Under the pieces are notes generated by a model. The model saw only the letters and a list, made by a program, of their open reading frames with translations, made no database searches and was not told where the DNA came from. DNA of 64,000 bases from TMED27 sp964350695. Its GTDB lineage: Bacteria > Pseudomonadota > Alphaproteobacteria > Micavibrionales > Micavibrionaceae. The stretch covers positions 62,001 through 126,000 of the forward strand of contig CAYGKM010000006.1 of assembly GCA_964350695.1 (NCBI GenBank), in the 5' to 3' direction. The position numbers and the translations under genes are program-made. Below, one piece after another: positions 26,297 through 35,010 of the stretch (positions within the stretch are counted from its first letter, which is position 1; the number at the start of each line of letters is the position of its first letter).

Positions 26297-27724
26297 ATGA
26301 CACAAAAAATCGCCGCTCCTAGAACCGCACTGGTCTGGTTTCGACAGGACTTACGACTTTCCGATAACCCTGCCCTCATTCATGCTTTGAATGAAGGATA
26401 TGCCATCATTCCCGTTTATATTCTGGATGATGAAAACGCAGCCGAGTGGAAGCGCGGAGGCGCATCGCGGTGGTGGCTCCATCAGAGCTTGAGTGCCCTG
26501 AATGCGGATATGCGGGGTCATATGTTGTTTCGCGCAGGAAAAGCCGAAGATATTTTGCCGCAAATAATCGATGAGACCGGTGCATCGGCGGTGTTCTGGA
26601 ATCGCTGTTATGAACCATGGCGGATCAAGCGCGACGAGATGATTAAAGCGGGCCTTAAGGATAACGGATTTGAAACGCAGAGCTTTAATGCTTCTTTGCT
26701 CTGGGAGCCGTGGACGGTCGCGAAAGATGACGGCACGCCGTATCGGGTGTTTACGCCTTACTACCGCAAAGGATGCCTGAAGAGCCAGCCCCCTGCCCCG
26801 CAGGATCGCCCTGAGCGGATTACATATGCGGACCAAGGCGAGGATAAAGGATCACTCGACGATCTTAAGCTCATGCCCGATATCAAATGGTATGAAGACA
26901 TGGCGGCGCTGTGGCAGCCCGGCGAAAGCGGCGCGCATAAGCGCCTGCAAGATTTTATGGAAGGCGGCTTTAGCGGGTATAAGGATGATCGCAACCGCCC
27001 CGATAGAGACAATGTTTCGCGGCTGTCACCGCATTTGCATAATGGCGAAATTTCTCCGCGCCAAGTCTGGCACATTGCGCATGAATATGGCGCGGCCAAT
27101 AGCGTATCTGAAAAAGATATTGACCATTTCGCTTCCGAGTTGGGGTGGCGGGAGTTTTCTTATTATCTGCTTTATCATTTCCCGCAGATGCCATGGGAAA
27201 ACCTGCAAGAAAAATTCAACGATTTTCCTTGGATCGTCCAAGACAGTCAGGACCTTGAGAGATGGCGGCGCGGACAAACCGGCATTCCGATTGTCGATGC
27301 GGGCATGCGCCAGCTTTGGAAGACGGGGTGGATGCATAACCGCGTACGGATGATTGTCGCGTCTTTGCTTGTGAAAAATATGCTGGTTCATTGGCATCGC
27401 GGGGAGGAATGGTTTTGGGATTGCCTTGTGGACGCCGATTTGGCGAGCAATTCCGCAAGCTGGCAATGGGTCGCGGGCAGCGGCGCAGATGCCGCGCCGT
27501 ATTTCCGAATTTTTAACCCCGTAACACAAGGGCAGAAATTTGATCCGGAAGGGGAATATGTTCGGGAATACGTGCCAGAGCTGCGCGGGATGGATAAAAA
27601 ATACATTCACACGCCGTGGGAAGCGCCCGCCCCGCCCGAAGGTTATCCCAAGCCGATTGTCGATTTAAAAGAATCCAGAGAACGCGCATTAGAAGCCTTC
27701 CAAAGCATAAGGAAGTCTGCGTAA
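26297..27724 (+). CDS. phr: Deoxyribodipyrimidine photo-lyase
   Basis: 475 residues. The N-terminal alpha/beta antenna domain starts with VWFRQDLRLSDNPAL, and the C-terminal helical FAD domain has DAGMRQLWKTGWMHNR, ASLLVKNMLVHWHRGEEWF, and ASNSASWQWVAGSGADAAPYFRIFNP split across the usual blocks. It repairs UV-induced cyclobutane pyrimidine dimers using visible light. The conserved tryptophans of the FAD region suggest an active class I CPD photolyase. The LD-carboxypeptidase gene follows after 10 bases. Confidence 0.95.
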   Translation: MTQKIAAPRTALVWFRQDLRLSDNPALIHALNEGYAIIPVYILDDENAAEWKRGGASRWWLHQSLSALNADMRGHMLFRAGKAEDILPQIIDETGASAVFWNRCYEPWRIKRDEMIKAGLKDNGFETQSFNASLLWEPWTVAKDDGTPYRVFTPYYRKGCLKSQPPAPQDRPERITYADQGEDKGSLDDLKLMPDIKWYEDMAALWQPGESGAHKRLQDFMEGGFSGYKDDRNRPDRDNVSRLSPHLHNGEISPRQVWHIAHEYGAANSVSEKDIDHFASELGWREFSYYLLYHFPQMPWENLQEKFNDFPWIVQDSQDLERWRRGQTGIPIVDAGMRQLWKTGWMHNRVRMIVASLLVKNMLVHWHRGEEWFWDCLVDADLASNSASWQWVAGSGADAAPYFRIFNPVTQGQKFDPEGEYVREYVPELRGMDKKYIHTPWEAPAPPEGYPKPIVDLKESRERALEAFQSIRKSA

Positions 27725-27734
27725 ACTTATATCC

Positions 27735-28595
27735 ATGATTGATGGTTTTTTAAAATCCGGAGACTGCGTTGGCGTGATGGCACCCTGTTCCTATGTGGAG
27801 CAAGCGGACATTGACGCGGCCTGCGCTGTACTTAAAAGCAAGAGCATTCAGGCTTTTGTTCATCCGCAGACGTTTTTGCAGCATCATCAATCGGCGGGGA
27901 GCCGCGAAGAGAAGCTTGATGCGCTTCATGATTTATATTCAAACCCCGAAGTGCATGCGATTTGGGCGGCGGGGGGCGGTAACCGCGCGATGGATTTATT
28001 GAGCGGCCTGGACTTTGACCTCATCCGCGCTTATCCCAAGCCGATTATAGGTTTCAGCGATGTGACATGCCTCTTGAACGCGGTTTACGCCCGTACAGGG
28101 CAGGTAGGTCTTCATTGCTGCAACCTGAAAGACCTACCCCGCTTCCCTGTATCCTCACCCTTAAGCATGGATATTTCAAAGGGACAGGTTTTAAGAGAAG
28201 GTAGCGTCAAAGGCATAAGCATTGGCGGGTGTTTAAGCCTTTTTCATCTTCTTGTCGGCACACCGGCTTGCACTAACCTTGAGGGCGCGGTTTTATTCCT
28301 CGAAGATACGGGCGACCAGATCAGCCGTTTTGACCGCATGTTTTTAGACATGAAGCATAAAGGCGCGCTTGAAAAAATCGGCGGGCTTGTGATTGGTGAG
28401 TTTCACGATCTTCAGGACGGGAAGCGGCCATTCGGATTTTCAATGCAGGATATTGTGCTTGAGGCTGTCGGCGAGCGGGATATCCCGATCATAATCAATG
28501 CGCCGTTCGGGCACGGGGCAAACAACCATCCCTTCCCGATTGGCGGGGTTGCTGATTTTGATACGAATTCGAAATCAATCGACTTTCAGCTTTGA
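27735..28595 (+). CDS. LD-carboxypeptidase (peptidase S66, LdcA-like)
   Basis: Cleaves the terminal D-alanine from murein tetrapeptides during cell-wall recycling; cytoplasmic. 286 residues with the S66 triad: nucleophile S108 in IIGFSDVT, E190 in VLFLEDTGD and H260 in PFGHGANN, each in the conserved setting. WAAGGGNRA matches the family's Gly-rich loop. It follows the photolyase by 10 bases and overlaps the convergent NTF2-like gene by 21 bases. Confidence 0.9.
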   Translation: MIDGFLKSGDCVGVMAPCSYVEQADIDAACAVLKSKSIQAFVHPQTFLQHHQSAGSREEKLDALHDLYSNPEVHAIWAAGGGNRAMDLLSGLDFDLIRAYPKPIIGFSDVTCLLNAVYARTGQVGLHCCNLKDLPRFPVSSPLSMDISKGQVLREGSVKGISIGGCLSLFHLLVGTPACTNLEGAVLFLEDTGDQISRFDRMFLDMKHKGALEKIGGLVIGEFHDLQDGKRPFGFSMQDIVLEAVGERDIPIIINAPFGHGANNHPFPIGGVADFDTNSKSIDFQL

Positions 28596-29021
28596 TTTCA
28601 CAAAGCGCAAAGCGCGGCCCAGCAGCGGGATATGTTCATAGAAATATTCGCCCGCATCCCAATAATCAATATGTGACATGACTTTGGCGTCCCTGGAGAA
28701 CATGACCTCGCTCATGCCTTCAACGAAGTATTTACGGCCTTTCATTTCATAGCCGAAATTCCAGCGTATATAGGCGGTGCGCTCTTTATCGCCCCACGCG
28801 CTGTCGATCACTTTGAACTTCGCGTTTTGGGTGTTTTCAAACATATGCTTGAAGATTTTTTGAACCTGATCGACTCCCATCACATCATTGAACGGGTCTT
28901 TGAAGTGCATTCCCGGCTCCGCGAGTTTTTCAATCAGGCGCACAGAACGCAGATTAAGTTTCTCGTAAAACTCACAATAATCTTGCAAGCCGCGATGCAG
29001 TTTCGGATCTATATCATTCAT
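28575..29021 (-). CDS. NTF2-like (SnoaL-type) protein
   Basis: 148 residues of the nuclear-transport-factor-2/SnoaL fold (GMHFKDPFNDVMG, VSVMF-type strands, SHIDYWDAGEYFYE). The ATG at 29021 overlaps the SDR stop as ATGA, which decides this start over one at 29051. In photo-oxidative stress regulons of Alphaproteobacteria a similar protein is found next to an SDR, DUF1365 and cyclopropane-fatty-acid genes; the pair here lies beside a photolyase gene. Function not established. Confidence 0.75.
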   Translation of the reverse strand: MNDIDPKLHRGLQDYCEFYEKLNLRSVRLIEKLAEPGMHFKDPFNDVMGVDQVQKIFKHMFENTQNAKFKVIDSAWGDKERTAYIRWNFGYEMKGRKYFVEGMSEVMFSRDAKVMSHIDYWDAGEYFYEHIPLLGRALRFVKSKLKVD

Positions 29022-29773
29022 ATCTTGCTTGTCGCCTTTCCGATGAACCAAAGATAAGCCTTATTCGGAAGCAGGTCGATGGCCTTTTTGATATGAACAA
29101 AAAGCCAGGGGAAATTGATTTCAAAATTATTGCCCTCCAAGCCATCAACAAGCGCTTTTGCCGCAGGCTCAACGTCCATGATCATCGGCATTTCAAAATC
29201 GTTTTTATCGGTGAGCGGGGTTTTTACAAAACCGGGATTTACAACCTGCACCTTAATGCCAAGCGGTTTACACTCCATGTAAAGCGCCTCGGCCAGGTTT
29301 ATCAACGCGGCTTTTGACGGGCCGTAGGACAAAGATTTAGGCAGGCCGCGCATTCCCGCGACACTGGCGACTATCGCGATATGGCCTTTTTTTCGTTTTT
29401 TAAACGCGGTCAATACAGGCTCGAGGCAGTTTGCCGCGCCATATACGTTGATATCGAATGTCTTTTTGAAAATATCGGCGGTGAAGTTTTCAACCCCCTC
29501 TTGCTCCGCGAAGAATGTTCCGACATTCAGCAAAACGCCGTCAATTGGTCCTTGCTCTCTTTCAATCGTATTGAAGACACCTATCACATTTTGCGGCTTG
29601 GTGACGTCGCAAGGATAGGCAAAAATTTTATCTTTTTGCTGCCCGGCGAGGGCGTCTAATTTGTCTTTCGAGCGGGCGGAAACAGCAACCCGATACCCTC
29701 GCTTTGCCATCTCGAGCGCCGCATGCGCGCCAATGCCGGTTGATCCGCCAACAATCCAGAATAATTTATGCAT
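29018..29773 (-). CDS. Short-chain dehydrogenase/reductase
   Basis: 251 residues, classical SDR: cofactor motif GGSTGIGA (9-16), NVG near 83, N109, and the catalytic S137 (VASVAG), Y150 and K154 (YGPSK). Arg34 after strand 2 hints at NADP preference. Translationally coupled to the NTF2-like gene downstream. Substrate unknown. Confidence 0.88.
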   Translation of the reverse strand: MHKLFWIVGGSTGIGAHAALEMAKRGYRVAVSARSKDKLDALAGQQKDKIFAYPCDVTKPQNVIGVFNTIEREQGPIDGVLLNVGTFFAEQEGVENFTADIFKKTFDINVYGAANCLEPVLTAFKKRKKGHIAIVASVAGMRGLPKSLSYGPSKAALINLAEALYMECKPLGIKVQVVNPGFVKTPLTDKNDFEMPMIMDVEPAAKALVDGLEGNNFEINFPWLFVHIKKAIDLLPNKAYLWFIGKATSKI

Positions 29774-29969
29774 AACAATACCCCTTTTGTTTCAAAGCCT
29801 TACAGGTTTGGTACGCAGTATAACAAAAATCAGACCATTAAAAATTAGCGTTTATATTATTTTTTTCTTATTTTCCAATAAACTAGCAGATAAATTTGAC
29901 AGACGCATATTTTATACCTCTAATATGTTCATAACAAAAAAAAATAATAACAGGGACTGAGTAAGTGCA

Positions 29970-30656
29970 ATGAGGTACAGGGAAACTTGTGCGGACGGCT
30001 CTTTCAAAGCATGGGGTACAGGATTTCGATATGAATACCAGGCGGATATAAACAGCCTTTTGGTAGCCCATGAGAAAAAAGATTTTGCTTTCGCACATCT
30101 AAAATTCGATAAATTTATAGCGCAGCATCCTTTGCGGTATGTTGAAGCATTGGATAAAACGCATCAAATTAAAGCTTTGATGTTAAGCAATAACAGCACA
30201 GTTAATCTTGCTGAGACGATGGACATGTCGAGAGTTGGAGCGCTTATAAATAGTTCTGCGCGGACATCTCTCCATGTTTACGACTTAAACTTTAAAAACT
30301 TTTCACGCTTCTCTCGGCATTTTGCCCAAGAGTTTGACCTGAAGCATTTCAAAATCAAACGCTTTCAAAGCGGAAGCGGTGAGAACAGGTTTTTTGTTGC
30401 GCGCGTTCAAACGCAGCATGATAATTCAGTATCGGTTCGTGCATGCACCCTTGAGGGGATGCTTGCGGCACTATCCGAAAGAACGATGAGAGATCTCATT
30501 ACCATGGAATTTGGACATCAATACCAAAATTCAGCTTTAAGTTTGCTCAACCTTTCGACCAAGCTTTCAACTATCAGCAATATTCTGGATGAGAACTTCA
30601 TTCCCGAGCGTCTTGTACGCCAGATAGAAAAAGGCCGCGAGCACGCGGAATTCTAG
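29970..30656 (+). CDS. Hypothetical protein
   Basis: 228 residues, basic, with no signal peptide or membrane helix and no family recognised. There is a motif-poor N-terminal half (RYRETCADGSFKAWGTGFRYEY), a central SRFSRHFAQEF and a Leu/Ser-rich C-terminal region. The 196-base upstream spacer (29774-29969), shared with the divergent SDR gene, is very A/T-rich and probably holds promoters for both. No strong ribosome site precedes the ATG, so the start is uncertain. Confidence 0.5.
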   Translation: MRYRETCADGSFKAWGTGFRYEYQADINSLLVAHEKKDFAFAHLKFDKFIAQHPLRYVEALDKTHQIKALMLSNNSTVNLAETMDMSRVGALINSSARTSLHVYDLNFKNFSRFSRHFAQEFDLKHFKIKRFQSGSGENRFFVARVQTQHDNSVSVRACTLEGMLAALSERTMRDLITMEFGHQYQNSALSLLNLSTKLSTISNILDENFIPERLVRQIEKGREHAEF

Positions 30657-30696
30657 GTCTTGTCCGTACGTCAAAAACCCCCCTTGTAAGTTTTTG

Positions 30697-30725
30697 TTGT
30701 AATTTTACGAAAATTTTAGTATATT
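30697..30725 (+). promoter_or_regulatory. carD promoter
   Basis: TTGTAA (30697-30702), a 17-base A/T-rich spacer and TATATT (30720-30725). The leader would be about 120 bases. No riboswitch-like structure was recognised in it. Confidence 0.55.
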
Positions 30726-30850
30726 AGCGATCTGCCTAAGACTAGCAGCATGGTGAAAAGACCAGAAAATCCGCGCCTTTTGGGCAAAGCATTGCACAAT
30801 AAAATGCAGGTTTTCAAACTTTAAAAACTTATAAACAAAGGTGAAAATAC

Positions 30851-31408
30851 ATGGCTGACAATGACAATTTTGAATTTGCGCAAGGTGATAACGTGGTATA
30901 TCCGGCACATGGTGTTGGAGAAATCGAAGGCATCGAAACACAAACGATCGCCGGAATGGATGTTCGCCTGTACGTGATTTCTTTTGAGAAAGACCGTATG
31001 CGTCTCAAAATTCCCGTAATGAAAGCGGAAACAGCCGGCCTTCGTCGTCTCAGCACAACAGATCGCATGGGCGATGCCTTGCTCACCCTTAAAGGTAAAG
31101 CACGCGTACGCCGCACAATGTGGAGCCGCCGCGCACAAGAATATGAAACAAAGATCAATTCAGGCGACCCTGTGATGATCGCGGAAGTTCTTCGTGACCT
31201 TAAGCGTAGCAATGACGACACAGAGCAATCATACTCAGAGCGTCAAATTTACCAATCTGCCCTTGAGCGTTTGGCACGTGAAGTTGCGGCGGTTGAAGAT
31301 ATCTCTGAAATCAAAGCAACAGAGCAGCTTGAGGACATCATGGGCGTGATTAAAGAAGCCCCTCTTGATGGATCTGCTTCGCAAGCAACCAAGAAAGCTG
31401 CTGCATAA
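30851..31408 (+). CDS. carD: CarD/CdnL family transcription regulator
   Basis: 185 residues. The N-terminal RNA-polymerase interaction domain (Tudor-like) shows DNVVYPAHGVGEIEGIE, and the C-terminal helical domain shows MWSRRAQEYETKINSGDP and AEVLRDLKR. CdnL-type proteins bind the RNAP beta subunit and stabilise open complexes at rRNA and other promoters. The Ala/Lys-rich last 15 residues are usual. It is flanked by its own promoter and a strong terminator, so monocistronic. Confidence 0.95.
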   Translation: MADNDNFEFAQGDNVVYPAHGVGEIEGIETQTIAGMDVRLYVISFEKDRMRLKIPVMKAETAGLRRLSTTDRMGDALLTLKGKARVRRTMWSRRAQEYETKINSGDPVMIAEVLRDLKRSNDDTEQSYSERQIYQSALERLAREVAAVEDISEIKATEQLEDIMGVIKEAPLDGSASQATKKAAA

Positions 31409-31454
31409 GATAGCAAAACAGGATTCTGTAATCCAAATTTGAAAAACGTATTTG

Positions 31455-31501
31455 AATCAGGCGTCTAAGGATTTACCCCCTTCACAGACGCCTGATTTTT
31501 T
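31455..31501 (+). terminator. carD terminator
   Basis: AATCAGGCGTCT (31455-31466) pairs perfectly with AGACGCCTGATT (31486-31497), followed by a run of T to 31501. Classic intrinsic terminator. Confidence 0.85.
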
Positions 31502-31591
31502 AGTATAGTGTATGTATATTACGGGAACACTCCCGCACCCCTCTTTGTTTTTCTTCTTCTTAACGCCACATCAAGAAAAGAATCCAGCCAC

Positions 31592-32410
31592 GTGTGTGAT
31601 ACACTGAAGACCGATCATTTTGCCAAGCTAGGCACTCCGGAGAAAATCTGGACTATCCCCGCCATTCACGGGGACATTACCGCCCTCACCTCCATTCACG
31701 ACAGGATCATGGCACATTTCCGCGTTGGTGACCGCATTTTGTATCATGGAAACTACACCGGATATGGCGATCATTCGGCGGCGTGTATTGATGAAATCCT
31801 GACATTCAGGCGTATGGTTTTATCTTCGCAAGGGGTTTTGGCCTCTGATTTCGTGTATTTGAAAGGCGCGCAGGAAGAAGTTTGGCAAAAGCTTTTGCAG
31901 CTTCCCTTTGCCAATGACCCGACAAGTGTATTGCTATGGATGCTTGGCAACGGTCTTTCGAACACGCTTTACAGCTATGGTATTTCTCCGCATGACGGCA
32001 TCGAAGCCTGCCGCGCAGGGGTTATGAGCCTTACAAAATGGATTGCCAAGATCAGGGCCGCTGTTCGATGCCATGCGGGGCATGAAACATTTTCGAATAT
32101 TCAAAAGCGCGCGGCCTTCACCGAAGAGAACGCAGCCTTTCCGATGCTCTTTGTGAATGCGGGGCTTGATGTGAACAAAACCATCCATGAACAAGGCGAT
32201 AATTTATGGTGGGCGGGCCGCGAGTTTGATCAAATCTCCGAAGCTTATGCCCCTTTTGCGAAAGTGGTGCGCGGATATGACCCGCAGCATAAAGGGCTTT
32301 ACTTGAACTGCATCACCGCCACAGTTGATGATGGCTGCGGATTTGGCGGATCGTTGATTTCCGTTGGTTTTGATGCCGATGGCAAGGCCGCACAAATCCT
32401 TGAATCCTAG
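31592..32410 (+). CDS. Degenerate calcineurin-like metallophosphoesterase (probable pseudoenzyme)
   Basis: 272 residues from a GTG at 31592; the frame is open back to 31508, but that stretch directly follows the carD terminator. The order of blocks matches PPP-family phosphatases (the PrpE or lambda phosphatase type), yet metal ligands are replaced: D-x-H-G is PAIHG (A24), GDxxDRG is GNYTGYG (N54, G57), GNHE is GAQEE (A93, Q94) and the later HAG is NAG (N189). Flanking residues such as the final LWWAGREFD are well kept, so this looks like a stable protein that has lost catalysis, not a decaying gene. Confidence 0.65.
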   Translation: MCDTLKTDHFAKLGTPEKIWTIPAIHGDITALTSIHDRIMAHFRVGDRILYHGNYTGYGDHSAACIDEILTFRRMVLSSQGVLASDFVYLKGAQEEVWQKLLQLPFANDPTSVLLWMLGNGLSNTLYSYGISPHDGIEACRAGVMSLTKWIAKIRAAVRCHAGHETFSNIQKRAAFTEENAAFPMLFVNAGLDVNKTIHEQGDNLWWAGREFDQISEAYAPFAKVVRGYDPQHKGLYLNCITATVDDGCGFGGSLISVGFDADGKAAQILES

Positions 32411-32452
32411 GCTTTAGCCTCACCCTTCTCCAAAACTCAAAATTATTTGTAA

Positions 32453-32481
32453 AAAAAAGTTAAAACTTTTTAACTTTTTCA
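32453..32481. promoter_or_regulatory. A/T-rich dyad upstream of rpoH
   Basis: An A-rich block reading AAAAAGTTAAAA is followed directly by its near complement CTTTTTAACTTTTT, about 100 bases before the rpoH ATG. It could end the upstream transcript or shape the rpoH promoter; no clear -35/-10 pair could be assigned in 32411-32567. Confidence 0.35.
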
Positions 32482-32567
32482 CTCATCCATACGAATAGGT
32501 TATGCGTACCAAAAGTATGGAACCTAAACAGAAGTAAATCGTAGGATTATTCAGAAAGAAGGACACC

Positions 32568-33455
32568 ATGGCCTATATTGACGACCCCCAGACACAGAAA
32601 GCGAATTTAGCGTATATTCGCACCTCGATGAACGAGCCGATGCTCGAAAAAGACCATGAGCTAGATCTGGCGCGTAAATGGCGCGACGATAAGGACGAGC
32701 GCGCTTTGCATGAGCTGGTTACGTCCTATACACGTCTTGTGGTTTCGGTGGCGTCTCGCTTCAGAAATTACGGATTGCCCACAGGAGACCTTATCCAAGA
32801 AGGCAATATTGGTTTGATGCAGGCCGCAGACAGGTTCGACCCTGAACGCGATGTGCGCTTTTCGACATATGCTACATGGTGGATCCGCGCGTCTATTCAG
32901 GACTACATTCTGCGTAACTGGTCAATCGTGCGCACAGGCACGACGGCGGCGCAGAAATCATTGTTTTTCAACATGCGCCGTTTACGCGCCAAAATCGAAA
33001 GCCGTCAGGAATCTGAAGGTCTGAACGATGCGGGCCGCGAAGAAATCGCGAAGGAATTAAATGTCCGCGTAAAGGATGTCGAGAATATGGAAGGCCGCCT
33101 TTCTGGGGTCGACAGCTCTTTGAACGCGCGCATCGGCGAGGATGGCGATCATGAGTGGCAGAGTCTGTTGCCTGATGACGGCCCAACGCCGGAAGATGTT
33201 GTAGTCGGCATTAAGGATGCACAATCCAGATCAAAATGGTTGAATGCTGCGCTGAAAGGTTTGAGTGACCGCGAGCAGAAAATTATCCGTGATCGCCATT
33301 TGGGTTATGAAACCGTGACGCTTGAGGCGCTTGGTAAAGATTTGGGCGTGAGCAAAGAGCGGGTACGCCAGCTTGAGCAACGCGCCATGGAAAAACTGAA
33401 AGCCTCGATTGAAAGCTCGCTCAGCGATACAAGCGTATTGTTCCTCGAAAATTAA
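32568..33455 (+). CDS. rpoH: RNA polymerase sigma-32 factor
   Basis: Heat-shock sigma factor. 295 residues: region 2 with DLIQEGNIGLMQAADRFDP and the -10-binding STYATWWIRASIQDYI; the RpoH box at residues 129-137 reads QKSLFFNMR (canonical QRKLFFNLR); region 4.2 is LEALGKDLGVSKERVRQLEQ. It is preceded by an AAGAAGGA site and followed by a hairpin. It should direct genes such as clpX, J-proteins and msrA-like stress genes. Confidence 0.96.
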   Translation: MAYIDDPQTQKANLAYIRTSMNEPMLEKDHELDLARKWRDDKDERALHELVTSYTRLVVSVASRFRNYGLPTGDLIQEGNIGLMQAADRFDPERDVRFSTYATWWIRASIQDYILRNWSIVRTGTTAAQKSLFFNMRRLRAKIESRQESEGLNDAGREEIAKELNVRVKDVENMEGRLSGVDSSLNARIGEDGDHEWQSLLPDDGPTPEDVVVGIKDAQSRSKWLNAALKGLSDREQKIIRDRHLGYETVTLEALGKDLGVSKERVRQLEQRAMEKLKASIESSLSDTSVLFLEN

Positions 33456-33500
33456 AGGTTAAATGTCCGGCTTTTTTGAGAGCGCCGAGACATTTTGCGG

Positions 33501-33534
33501 AAGCCGGACCGAATTCCCCCTTGGTCCGGCTTCT
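33501..33534 (+). terminator. rpoH terminator
   Basis: AAGCCGGACC (33501-33510) pairs with GGTCCGGCTT (33523-33532) across a 12-base loop. The T tract is short. It may serve both rpoH and the convergent M48 protease gene. Confidence 0.7.
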
Positions 33535-33544
33535 TAGCATCTTG

Positions 33545-34987
33545 CTATTGGGTAATGATTTTATATGTTTTGCCGACTTGCAGCGCCTCGCGGTCGCTTA
33601 TCCCGTTCAAGACACGGAAGCGTTGCTCGCGCATTGTCGGGAACGGAAATTTATCACCGATAGAGGCGGGCGTATCCCCTGCTCTGGCTGTGTAGAGCTT
33701 CAGGCGCATAGGTTTAGCAAGGGCTTTGTCTCTGGCGTCCAATGATCCGAAGCTGTATGTGGTTCTTTTAAGCTCCTCAACAAGTCCCGCAGACGCATTG
33801 GCCGGGATCGCCATCTGGAATCGGGCGAACTTGCCGTTCCACTCAATCGCGACCAAGCGGATTGTCATGTTTTGACCATTCACTTGCCCTGCAAAGGATG
33901 TGGTGGCGGCGCGCATGCCGTTTATCGTGATGTTGTCGATCTGACCTTGCGGCTTATCCTTTATCCATGTTTGTGAAATATAACCGGCGGCGCTTTGCCC
34001 CCCTTGATTGGGCGCCATATCAAATACGATCACGCTGCCGCTTTGGTTAATCGCGGCGACTTGTGTCGGCTGGTTTTTGATGCGGAAGCCATCGGGCACA
34101 GTGAATTTGAAATCAAGCCCTGTGTGGTAGAAAGTTTGACCGCGCGTAAAGCCCTGCTCGGCACTGTCCCCGTATACCATACCGCTGATCTGTTGAAGGT
34201 GGCGGTCGCGGTTTTGCGCACCGTTTTGCGGATAAGCGGCGGCCTCAGATTTTGTTTTGGCAACGCGATCCGCTGTTGCGGGGTGGGTCGACATATAATT
34301 CATGCCCGCGTTTTTTTGTCCGTCCAAAGCTTGTTCGAGTTCGGATTCACGCTGAAGAGAATAAAGGAATGAAGGGGAGGCTTCGGGGTAATATCCGCCG
34401 CGCGCCATATAGCGAATACCAAGTGTATCGGCTTCGTTTTCTTGTCCTCTGGAATAGGAACTCAAATATAGATTCGTGCCGAGGCTCAAGGCTTGGGATG
34501 CGCCTTGGCTGCCGATGACAGCGCCCAAAACCCCTGCCCCGAGCGTGGTGACTACGCCGCGGGAATAACGCTCGGCTGAATGGCGACCCGTAATGTGGCC
34601 GGCTTCGTGTCCGAGAACGCTGGCAAGCTCGGCTTCATTATTCGCCAAAGCCAGAAGCCCGCGTGAGACATAGATATAGCCGCCGGGAAGCGCGAAGGCA
34701 TTTACGATGGGGCTATCGACGATAAAGAATTTATACTGCACATCGGGGCGTTCGGTGTTTTGCGTAACCTTGCGCCCGACTTCCGTGACATACGCATTAA
34801 GAGCGGGATCTTTCACAAGGCCGAATTGCTCAACAATTTTCTGGTGCTCCTGTGCGCCAACGCTGACTTCCTGCGCGGGCGACATAAGCGCGGTGAACTG
34901 CTGCTGACCTGTTGCGGGGTTTGTTGAGCACGCCGCCAACGCTGATAGGGCAACCGTGCTTAAAAAGAAAGACTTGAATTTATTCAT
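33545..34987 (-). CDS. Lipoprotein M48 metalloprotease with C-terminal LysM-like domain
   Basis: 480 residues. The signal peptide ends in a lipobox (LSALAAC, C20). The zincin motif HEAGH is at 127-131 with the downstream ligand E185 in ENEAD, as in BepA/YfgC and LoiP. A central beta-rich domain follows, and the last 55 residues (YTARAGDTPASIGDKF ... NGISDREALQVGKTYKI) resemble LysM. Likely periplasmic quality control of outer-membrane proteins with peptidoglycan binding. It is divergent, by 23 bases, from the thermonuclease-fold gene. Confidence 0.92.
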   Translation of the reverse strand: MNKFKSFFLSTVALSALAACSTNPATGQQQFTALMSPAQEVSVGAQEHQKIVEQFGLVKDPALNAYVTEVGRKVTQNTERPDVQYKFFIVDSPIVNAFALPGGYIYVSRGLLALANNEAELASVLGHEAGHITGRHSAERYSRGVVTTLGAGVLGAVIGSQGASQALSLGTNLYLSSYSRGQENEADTLGIRYMARGGYYPEASPSFLYSLQRESELEQALDGQKNAGMNYMSTHPATADRVAKTKSEAAAYPQNGAQNRDRHLQQISGMVYGDSAEQGFTRGQTFYHTGLDFKFTVPDGFRIKNQPTQVAAINQSGSVIVFDMAPNQGGQSAAGYISQTWIKDKPQGQIDNITINGMRAATTSFAGQVNGQNMTIRLVAIEWNGKFARFQMAIPANASAGLVEELKRTTYSFGSLDARDKALAKPMRLKLYTARAGDTPASIGDKFPFPTMREQRFRVLNGISDREALQVGKTYKIITQ

Positions 34988-35010
34988 CGAAACGCTCCAG
35001 TGTAGAGTTT

